From CAWJHE01 sp964614855 (lineage in GTDB: Bacteria > Chloroflexota > Anaerolineae > Anaerolineales > UBA4823), in contig CAZTMX010000096.1 in NCBI GenBank assembly GCA_964614855.1, forward strand, positions 1 to 10,465: 10,465 bases of DNA. Direction: 5' to 3'. Below the pieces are notes generated by a model. It was not told the DNA's origin and ran no database searches. It saw nothing but the letters and a program-made list of their open reading frames with translations. Made by a program: the position numbers and the translations under genes. Positions 5,245 through 10,465 of the stretch are shown one piece after another. Position 1 is the stretch's first letter. Each line of letters opens with the position of its first letter.

Positions 5245-6372
5245 ATGAGCCTTTCCGAGCTATTACCTGAAATCTTCAAAGGCCTGACAGCGTTTACCTG
5301 GGGCAATGGCGTGATGATCCTGGTGGGCGCAGTGCTGATTGCCCTGGCAGTGCTCAAAGAATATGAGCCGGTTCTGCTCTTGCCGATCGGTTTTGGTTGT
5401 ATGCTGGCAAATATCCCTCTTACCGGGATGAATGAAGGTCTGGGGTTGTTCAATGTCCTATATAATGCCGGTATTTCCACAGAAATCTTCCCCTTGTTGA
5501 TCTTCATCGGTGTAGGCGCTATGATCGACTTCAGCCCACTGCTCTCGCAACCGCGCATGGTGTTGTTGGGTGCAGCAGGGCAATTTGGCATTTTTGGTAC
5601 GCTGATCCTGGCCACGCTCCTGGGTTTTCCGCTAAATGAAGCGGCATCCATCGGTGTAATCGGCGCCATCGACGGGCCTACATCGATATTTGTGGCTACA
5701 AAGCTGGCGCCGGCGCTGCTGGCGCCGATCGCTGTGGCTGCATATTCTTACATGAGCCTGGTACCGATTATCCAGCCGCCGCTGATGCGCCTGCTTACCA
5801 CAAAAGCTGAGCGCCGCATCCGTATGGAGTATGCTCCTCGACCGATCTCCCGGCGAGCGCGTATCCTCTTCCCGATCGTGGTAACCCTGGTCGTCGGGCT
5901 GTTGGTGCCAGATGCCACCCCGCTGATCAGTATGTTGATGCTTGGTAATTTACTGCGTGAGAGCGGCGTGGTGGAGCGCTTGAATAAATCTGCACAGAAC
6001 GAAATTGCCAACGTCGCTACCCTGTTTTTGGGTGTGACCATCGGCTCCACCATGAATGCTGCCGCATTTCTAAACCTGCAGACGCTGGGGATTATGCTCC
6101 TGGGCCTGATCGCGTTTGTCCTGGATACGGTCGCCGGGCTGCTATTTGGCAAGCTGATGTCCTTTGTCAGCGGTGGAAAGATCAACCCCCTGATTGGCGC
6201 GGCTGGGATCAGTGCTTTTCCGATGGCAGGCCGGCTGGCAGCCCAGGTGGCGCAGGAAGAGGATTTTGAAAACTTTATCCTGATGCACGCTATGGGCGCC
6301 AACACTGCCGGACAGCTTGGTTCGGTGATGGCTGGCGGTGTGCTCTTAGCCCTGGTTTCGGGGATGATCTAG
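5245..6372 (+). CDS. mmdB: Na+-translocating decarboxylase beta subunit (OadB/MmdB/GcdB family)
   Basis: This 375-residue polytopic membrane protein decarboxylates carboxybiotin and couples this to Na+ export. The length fits MmdB/GcdB. Family signatures are GAIDGPTSI (140-148), where D143 corresponds to the essential OadB Asp203, and AAYSYMSLVPIIQPP (165-179) with the conserved Tyr (Y167). Further signatures are GNLLRESGVVERL (234-246), LGVTIGSTM (262-270) and NPLIGAAGISAFPMAGR (314-330). In the last segment N314, G318, S323 and R330 keep the spacing of OadB Asn373, Gly377, Ser382 and Arg389. All the polar residues known to matter for Na+ and proton coupling therefore look present. It starts five bases after the gamma stop, with no clear Shine-Dalgarno sequence in the CCCCT before its ATG, which suggests translational coupling. 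It is the last operon gene and ends only 19 bases from the stop of the convergent peptidase gene, with no terminator hairpin seen. Confidence 0.93.
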   Translation: MSLSELLPEIFKGLTAFTWGNGVMILVGAVLIALAVLKEYEPVLLLPIGFGCMLANIPLTGMNEGLGLFNVLYNAGISTEIFPLLIFIGVGAMIDFSPLLSQPRMVLLGAAGQFGIFGTLILATLLGFPLNEAASIGVIGAIDGPTSIFVATKLAPALLAPIAVAAYSYMSLVPIIQPPLMRLLTTKAERRIRMEYAPRPISRRARILFPIVVTLVVGLLVPDATPLISMLMLGNLLRESGVVERLNKSAQNEIANVATLFLGVTIGSTMNAAAFLNLQTLGIMLLGLIAFVLDTVAGLLFGKLMSFVSGGKINPLIGAAGISAFPMAGRLAAQVAQEEDFENFILMHAMGANTAGQLGSVMAGGVLLALVSGMI

Positions 6373-6391
6373 CCTTTTCCGCATAGAGACG

Positions 6392-8557
6392 CTATTTCAC
6401 CCGTATCCAGACCGGCAGCCTGGGACCGAAGAATTTCCCGGCAGGATCTCGCAATTTCCAGTAACCCTGGTAGTACCCTGCAGTTGTGGGGGCTGTCAGG
6501 GTTACTGCGATTTGAACGCTCATCATCGTCTCGGCGTAAGGTGCGTCCACGCTTTCCGGGCCGTTAAACCTCTCGCCATCCAGGTATGCCAGGGTATAGC
6601 CGCCAGTCCAGGTGGTGCGTCCCTGGTTGCGTACTTTCCAGATTTTCTCAAAAACTGCACCCGCTGGCACAACCTCCCACAAAGGGATGGTGACATGCGC
6701 CAGAAATTGCGCCCGGTTATCAGCCGGCGCCGGGTTAACGGATGGCACCTGGATAATGGAGTACAGTTCATCGCCAAAGAACTGCCCTTGCGGGTTCTTA
6801 ATACGCCAGCTGCTGCGGTATTGGCCTGGGGTTAGCGGCGCGCTCAGCTCAAGCGACAAGTCTTGCACCTCGCCCGGCGCAGTGACCGGCAGCGTTACAG
6901 GCTGTCCTCCCATGCGTTCATGTGCCAGGTAATCGAGCCGGTAACCTGGTCCCCAGGTGGTTGTACCGCTGTTGCGTACGCGCCAGGTCTTCAGGAATTT
7001 ACTGCCTGCCGGCATGCTGCTGCCGTCCAACACGGTGACATCCTTGACAAATGTCGCTCCATCCACAAGCTCACCGGGGGCTGTCTCTTGCACTACTTCG
7101 ATGCGCAAGGTCAGTGCCTGCTCAAACAAATTTCCAGCGGCATCGCGCCCCATCCAAGTGCCCTGATGGATCCCCGCTTGTTGCGGTGCCAGCAAATCCA
7201 AAGCCAGGTCGGTGGTGGCGCCTGGCGTAGCGATCAGGTTGATGCCATCAATTGGCGCTCCGAAATCTGCGCCGCTGCGCTGCACCAGTTGGTAGCCAGC
7301 TTCCCATGGAATTGTGCCGCTGTTGCGCACGCGCCAGACCTTACGAAAGGCGCTGCCTGCTGTAAGGCGGGTGTCCGCAGGGATGGTCACATCGTCCACA
7401 AACGTGAGCTGGTTGAAGAGCACCTGCTCCGGTTCAACCCGGATCTGTGCGTAGAGAATTTCACCAAAGGGTTGGCCCTGGATGTTTCGCAATTGCCAGG
7501 TGCTGCGGTAATCGCCCGGCGCCTGGGGCGCTTTGAGCGATACGGCCACCACAGCTTCTTCGCCCGCCCGGGTGTATGGAATGGCTACGCTCTCCGGCGC
7601 ATCCATGCGGTTGTCATCCACATGTGCCAGCCGGTAGCCTGCGCGCCAGGCAGTGCTGCCAGTGTTGCGCACTTTCCATTCTTTCAAGAAAGTTTGACCG
7701 GGCCGGAAAAGTGAGCCATCGGGTATGCTCACATCCGCCAGGTATTTTGCCGCATCGGCTCCCGCACTTCCGGCTGTAAAGATTTCTACCCACAGGGGGA
7801 AATTAAAGAACTGCCCGTCCTGGCTGCGTGCTTTCCAAACTCCGTTATGGCGTCCTTGGGTCGAAGGTGCGGTCATATCCAGGGAGATGCTGGCCTGTTC
7901 GCCCGGATTGAGGACTGGCAGCGAAATGGCTCCCGCAGCGCTCATTTGTTCACCGGAGAAAAAAGTCAGTTCATCCCCTGCTTGCCAGGGAACCGAGCCG
8001 GAATTGGCAATCCGCCAGGTCTTTACGAAAGAAGTACCGGGCTGCAGCAGTGTACCGTCCGGGATGGTTTCATCAGAGATGAACATCAATTGTTTATAGG
8101 CTGGCTGGACCTGGCGGAAAAGCGGCCAGGGATCGATGACATCTGGGACCACATACCCGCTCAGACCGTGCCCCAGGTGCTGCAGGGTCAGGTGCAGGTG
8201 GATGCCAGTTGAATTGCCCGTGCTGCCCGAAATCCCCAGCGGCGCACCCAGGGCCACAAAATCACCAGCCCGCACATCAACGCGCGAAAGATGCCCATAC
8301 CAGGAGACATAGACAGCGCCGTTGCTCCATTCGTGGCGCAATGTGACGTAATTGCCGTAACCTGCTCCGTAAAACCCCACCTTCACCACTACCCCGCGCT
8401 GAGCAGCCAGCACCTGTACCGGGTTTCCTCGCTCATCGGTGGCTTTTAGATCAATGCCCTCGTGTCTGCCGTAAGACCGGATGGAATTGAATTTGTCTGT
8501 GAGCACCATCGAGATCGGAAGCGGGTTTTGCAAGTAAAATGCTTCATTTCCTGGCAT
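6392..8557 (-). CDS. M23-family peptidase with five tandem NBR1-type Ig domains
   Basis: The 721-residue product begins with an M23 (LytM/lysostaphin-type) zinc peptidase domain (about 20-150). H32 and D36 (HEGID) and H122 (HLHL) are the expected metal ligands; H89 (GHL) and H120 are the catalytic histidines. The GSTGNSTGIHLHL block (111-123) is typical. Five Ig-like repeats of 105-115 residues follow (about 156-260, 270-374, 383-488, 500-604, 616-720). Each has a W-[RK]-x-x-N-x-G core with a second Trp four residues on (W181/W191, W294/W304, W408/W418, W525/W535, W640/W650), the mark of NBR1-type FW domains. A complete zinc site suggests an active peptidoglycan hydrolase, with the repeats as binding or spacer modules. 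The ATG at 8557 has AGGAGG five bases upstream; extending further adds a sequence unlike a family N-terminus. No signal peptide is visible with either start. Cell-wall targeting is therefore inferred, and the export route is unknown. Confidence 0.88.
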   Translation of the reverse strand: MPGNEAFYLQNPLPISMVLTDKFNSIRSYGRHEGIDLKATDERGNPVQVLAAQRGVVVKVGFYGAGYGNYVTLRHEWSNGAVYVSWYGHLSRVDVRAGDFVALGAPLGISGSTGNSTGIHLHLTLQHLGHGLSGYVVPDVIDPWPLFRQVQPAYKQLMFISDETIPDGTLLQPGTSFVKTWRIANSGSVPWQAGDELTFFSGEQMSAAGAISLPVLNPGEQASISLDMTAPSTQGRHNGVWKARSQDGQFFNFPLWVEIFTAGSAGADAAKYLADVSIPDGSLFRPGQTFLKEWKVRNTGSTAWRAGYRLAHVDDNRMDAPESVAIPYTRAGEEAVVAVSLKAPQAPGDYRSTWQLRNIQGQPFGEILYAQIRVEPEQVLFNQLTFVDDVTIPADTRLTAGSAFRKVWRVRNSGTIPWEAGYQLVQRSGADFGAPIDGINLIATPGATTDLALDLLAPQQAGIHQGTWMGRDAAGNLFEQALTLRIEVVQETAPGELVDGATFVKDVTVLDGSSMPAGSKFLKTWRVRNSGTTTWGPGYRLDYLAHERMGGQPVTLPVTAPGEVQDLSLELSAPLTPGQYRSSWRIKNPQGQFFGDELYSIIQVPSVNPAPADNRAQFLAHVTIPLWEVVPAGAVFEKIWKVRNQGRTTWTGGYTLAYLDGERFNGPESVDAPYAETMMSVQIAVTLTAPTTAGYYQGYWKLRDPAGKFFGPRLPVWIRVK

Positions 8558-8610
8558 ACATGCCTCCTGAAATGGCGTAATCTGAAAGAAAATTGTGCCT
8601 GGTAGCCAGC

Positions 8611-8636
8611 AATCAGACTGGTTTTGTCTGATTATA
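8611..8636 (-). promoter_or_regulatory. Promoter -10 with overlapping inverted repeat (candidate operator) of the peptidase gene
   Basis: On the minus strand a perfect TATAAT occupies 8636-8631. AATCAGAC (8611-8618) and GTCTGATT (8626-8633) form a perfect 8-bp inverted repeat around seven bases that overlaps the -10 element and the predicted start near 8624. No convincing -35 stands 16-18 bases upstream. The arrangement is typical of a repressor operator, but the regulator is unknown. The leader to the ATG at 8557 is about 66 bases. Confidence 0.45.
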
Positions 8637-8674
8637 CTACAACAAATCTTATCGCCTTCCCTTTGCTCTTTTCG

Positions 8675-8704
8675 AAGCCGGTTTCGCACCTTAAAAACCG
8701 GCTT
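8675..8704. repeat. 10-bp inverted repeat in the divergent intergenic region
   Basis: AAGCCGGTTT (8675-8684) and AAACCGGCTT (8695-8704) pair perfectly around a 10-base loop. Neither strand shows a T-run long enough for a good terminator, and none is needed between divergent genes. It lies upstream of both candidate promoters and could be an operator or a remnant repeat. No second copy was seen in the window. Confidence 0.5.
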
Positions 8705-8721
8705 TGATGAATAATGTAACA

Positions 8722-8748
8722 TTGACGCCTTTACGAATCTCGTATAAA
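8722..8748 (+). promoter_or_regulatory. Candidate promoter of the aminotransferase-pckA operon
   Basis: TTGACG (8722-8727) is one base from the -35 consensus, and TATAAA (8743-8748) is one base from the -10 consensus. They are separated by 15 bases, shorter than ideal. A shifted -10 (TAAACT, 8745-8750) gives 17 bases but a poorer hexamer. Transcription would start near 8755 and give a leader of about 105 bases. Confidence 0.45.
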
Positions 8749-8771
8749 CTATCCCGATAGAATGCCAGGCT

Positions 8772-8803
8772 CACCCGGCTCAGGGGCAACTGCTGCCGGG
8801 GTG
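8772..8803 (+). other. GC-rich stem-loop in the aminotransferase leader
   Basis: CACCCGGC (8772-8779) pairs with GCCGGGGTG (8795-8803) with one bulged G. The loop can form a further small CAG/CTG stem. It falls in the untranslated leader between the predicted transcription start and the ATG at 8861. I could not match it to a known riboswitch class. The stem is visible; any regulatory role is speculative. Confidence 0.3.
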
Positions 8804-8860
8804 TAAACAATGCGTGACATTCCACCGTCAGATTTAGTTGAGCAGGAGAAAAAACCACAT

Positions 8861-10078
8861 ATGACCATCAGTCGATTAGCCAGGTCTATCCCCGCATCAC
8901 CGACCCTTGCATTAAACGAAGAAGCTCGTGTTTTGCGAGAGCGTGGGGAAGCAGTCATCAATTTGGGTATCGGTGAGCCCAAGAACAAGGCGCCGATCAA
9001 CGCCATTCTGAATTCTGCCGCCAAATTAACAGCCGGCGAAATCAAATACACTCCCACCGAAGGCACACCTTCTCTCAAAAAGGCCATTATCCGTTATACA
9101 GAAGAAAATTATGATCGCGTAATTGCCCCAGAGCAGCTCATTGTCACTGCCGGCGCAAAACAGGCCATCTTCAACATCCTGTACTCCATTCTGAACCCGC
9201 AGGATGAAGTCATCATCCTGGCGCCGTACTGGGTGTCCTATCCTGAGATCACCAAGATGGTGTACGGTGTGCCGGTGATTGTCACACCAGAAGACGGCAC
9301 CTTCATCCCCCGTTTCGAAGAGATCGAGCAAGCAGTTAGCTCGTACACGCGTGCTATCCTCCTCAACAGTCCAAACAACCCCTCGGGCGCGGTCTATCCA
9401 CCCGAGCTGGTGGCGCAGATTGTCGATTTTTGTGAACGGAAGAAGATCTACCTGATTTGCGATGATATTTACCACAAGCTGGTTTTCGATAGCGTCAAAG
9501 CCGTACCCGCCTACAGCTTCACCAATCAGACAGTGGACGACAGCCACATCATTGTGGTCAACGGCGTGTCGAAGCTCTACGGCATGACCGGTTTTCGAAT
9601 CGGCTGGGTGGTCGCTAACCGCCGCCTGATCGAAGTCATGACCAATGTCCAGGCGCAAACAGCTTCTTCCATCTCGCTCCTGCTGCAGTCGGCCGCCGAA
9701 GGGGCTTTGCTGGGTATGCAATCGGTGGTCGAAAACCTGCGGCTGACATTCCAAAACAACCGCAACATCATCTTGCAGGATTTGCACGCCTTCAACGGTG
9801 TCAAGACCATCAAGCCGGATGGCACTTTTTATATCCTGCCAGATTTTCGCTACTACCAGCAGAATTCTGTCGAGCTTTCTCGTTTCTTGCTGCGCAAAGC
9901 CCTGGTTGTCACTGTGCCTGGTAAGGAATTTGGCATGGAGGGTTATTTACGCCTGAGCTTTGCCGGCGGTGTTAAAGACCTCATGACCGCGGTTGAACGC
10001 ATCAAGTGGGCGCTGGATCCGAACTCGCCCAACGAAATCTATATTGGTGACCGCAAACATATCAGGGATTGGCTATGA
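8861..10078 (+). CDS. Class I PLP-dependent aminotransferase, aspartate aminotransferase type
   Basis: The 405-residue cytosolic enzyme is a fold-type I, class I aminotransferase, most like bacterial aspartate aminotransferases of the MTISRLA...SPT start type. Key features are GIGEP (36-40), the cofactor-contacting segment TAGAKQAIF (96-104), NSPNNPSG (169-176) and DDIYHKLVF (201-209). The PLP-binding K238 lies in VSKLYGMTGFRIGW (236-249), and R364 (LRLSFA) is the carboxylate-binding arginine. The probable reaction is aspartate + 2-oxoglutarate to oxaloacetate + glutamate, but broader specificity cannot be excluded. The ATG at 8861 was preferred over the one at 8810: it gives the family's normal N-terminus and has AGGAG upstream (8844-8848), although the 12-base spacing is long. 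The C-terminus runs about 20 residues past the usual last helix. Its stop overlaps the pckA start (ATGA), so the two are co-translated, suggesting that its oxaloacetate feeds PEPCK. Confidence 0.9.
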   Translation: MTISRLARSIPASPTLALNEEARVLRERGEAVINLGIGEPKNKAPINAILNSAAKLTAGEIKYTPTEGTPSLKKAIIRYTEENYDRVIAPEQLIVTAGAKQAIFNILYSILNPQDEVIILAPYWVSYPEITKMVYGVPVIVTPEDGTFIPRFEEIEQAVSSYTRAILLNSPNNPSGAVYPPELVAQIVDFCERKKIYLICDDIYHKLVFDSVKAVPAYSFTNQTVDDSHIIVVNGVSKLYGMTGFRIGWVVANRRLIEVMTNVQAQTASSISLLLQSAAEGALLGMQSVVENLRLTFQNNRNIILQDLHAFNGVKTIKPDGTFYILPDFRYYQQNSVELSRFLLRKALVVTVPGKEFGMEGYLRLSFAGGVKDLMTAVERIKWALDPNSPNEIYIGDRKHIRDWL

Positions 10079-10465
10079 ACAACATACTCGATATCAAATC
10101 GCCTGCCGAAGCGCAGGCTGCTGCAAGAAAAAGTGATTTTGGCCTGGAAAACCATGGACTGCTCAATTTAAACAAGGTGTATTGGAACCTTCCGGTTGAA
10201 GCGCTTTACGAAGAAGCCATCTTCCGTTCCGAAGGAAAAATTAGCCTGCTGGGGCCATTTGTAGTCAACACCGGCAAGCACACAGCCCGCGCTGCCAATG
10301 ATAAATTTGTGGTGCGTGAAACCTCCACCGAAGACCATATCTGGTGGGGCCAGTACAACCGCCCATACAACCCGGACAATTTCCACGATCTGTTCAACAG
10401 GGTCTCCGGTTTTATGCAAAGCCGGGATGTTTTTGTCCAGGACTGCTATGCCGGTGCAGATCCCG
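10075..10465 (+). CDS. pckA: Phosphoenolpyruvate carboxykinase (ATP), N-terminal part, cut by window end
   Basis: The visible 130 residues match the N-terminus of ATP-dependent PEP carboxykinase, which interconverts oxaloacetate + ATP with PEP + CO2 + ADP. Recognisable segments are NKVYWNLP (33-40), GPFVVNTGKHT (60-70), DKFVVRE (76-82), IWWG (89-92), and the conserved VQDCYAGADP (121-130) at the window edge. The usual TGRSPKDKF stretch here reads TARAANDKF (70-78); R72 aligns with the substrate-binding Arg65 of the E. coli enzyme and is kept. The catalytic kinase motifs lie beyond the window. The ATG at 10075 overlaps the aminotransferase stop by four bases, and AGGG (10064-10067) seven bases upstream serves as the ribosome site. 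The full enzyme would be about 530 residues. In fermenters this enzyme often runs towards oxaloacetate, so the direction here is open. Confidence 0.92.
   Translation, partial: MNNILDIKSPAEAQAAARKSDFGLENHGLLNLNKVYWNLPVEALYEEAIFRSEGKISLLGPFVVNTGKHTARAANDKFVVRETSTEDHIWWGQYNRPYNPDNFHDLFNRVSGFMQSRDVFVQDCYAGADP

Noticed and set aside
5748..6305. A 185-codon minus-strand open frame inside the beta subunit gene
   Set aside because: It is antisense to conserved OadB motifs and its composition (Ser/Arg/Ile-rich) fits a shadow of a membrane protein gene.
2857..6372. Oxaloacetate decarboxylase (OadABG) as the identity of the Na+ pump
   Set aside because: The alpha subunit is an acyl-CoA carboxyltransferase (MmdA/PccB type), not the pyruvate-carboxylase-like OadA, and the biotin carrier is a separate protein.
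6863..7714. A 283-codon open frame on the plus strand inside the peptidase gene
   Set aside because: It is antisense to the repeated Ig domains. Its product is rich in Cys, His and Ala without a recognisable motif, and the minus-strand frame encodes clear conserved domains. It is a shadow frame.
6392..8557. The five repeats as a DNA repeat array or CRISPR
   Set aside because: The repetition is at protein level (domains of 105-115 residues with diverged codons), not short identical DNA repeats with spacers.
8675..8710. The hairpin as an intrinsic terminator
   Set aside because: Only three T follow on the plus strand and none in a run after the hairpin on the minus strand; there is also no upstream gene to terminate.
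8810..8860. Upstream ATG at 8810 as the aminotransferase start
   Set aside because: It adds 17 residues outside the family's usual N-terminus, has no good ribosome site in front, and would place AGGAG inside the coding region.
9026..9787. A 253-codon open frame on the minus strand inside the aminotransferase gene
   Set aside because: It is fully antisense to a gene with an intact PLP-binding motif; no ribosome site or family motif was seen.

Overview
The window reads as a piece of chromosome from an anaerobic, fermentative bacterium of moderate GC content. The best guess is a member of the Chloroflexota (Anaerolineae-like). This rests on the mix of genes: a Na+-pumping decarboxylase, an ATP-type PEP carboxykinase, and a secreted-type peptidase carrying a string of NBR1-like Ig domains. 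The taxonomic assignment is an inference and no marker gene settles it. No rRNA, tRNA, CRISPR array or insertion sequence was seen, and no stretch over 300 bases lacks a gene.

Left part (1-1990): an Rnk/GreA-type RNA polymerase-binding protein (166-582) has its own extended -10 promoter and a strong hairpin terminator (686-724). It is followed by a monocistronic Xer-type tyrosine recombinase (845-1849) with all six catalytic residues. Between the recombinase promoter and its start codon lies a perfect inverted repeat (775-806). Its core has the 11-6-11 layout and the inner ATAA/TTAT arm ends of a bacterial dif site, so this may be a recombinase gene with its own target site built into its transcription start region. 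A bidirectional terminator (1927-1956) separates it from the next, convergent gene.

Middle part (1993-6372): an unrecognised seven-helix membrane protein (minus strand, 1993-2607) has a CRP/FNR-like site at the usual class II activator distance. It diverges from a compact four-gene operon: carboxyltransferase alpha (2857-4425), small OadG-like delta (4444-4773), biotin carrier gamma (4790-5239) and the Na+-translocating membrane beta subunit (5245-6372). The order A-D-C-B and the subunit types match a methylmalonyl-CoA decarboxylase, which uses decarboxylation to pump Na+ out of the cell.

Right part (6392-10465): a 721-residue protein with an N-terminal M23 (LytM/lysostaphin-type) metallopeptidase domain and five tandem NBR1-type Ig domains (minus strand, 6392-8557) has no visible signal peptide. 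It diverges from an operon of a class I aminotransferase of the aspartate aminotransferase type (8861-10078) and an ATP-dependent PEP carboxykinase (from 10075, cut by the window end), joined by an ATGA overlap. The aminotransferase and PEPCK meet at oxaloacetate (aspartate to oxaloacetate to PEP). Together with the decarboxylase they suggest a C4-dicarboxylate/propionate metabolism in which Na+ export and PEP recovery conserve energy. That pathway-level link is inference from gene content.
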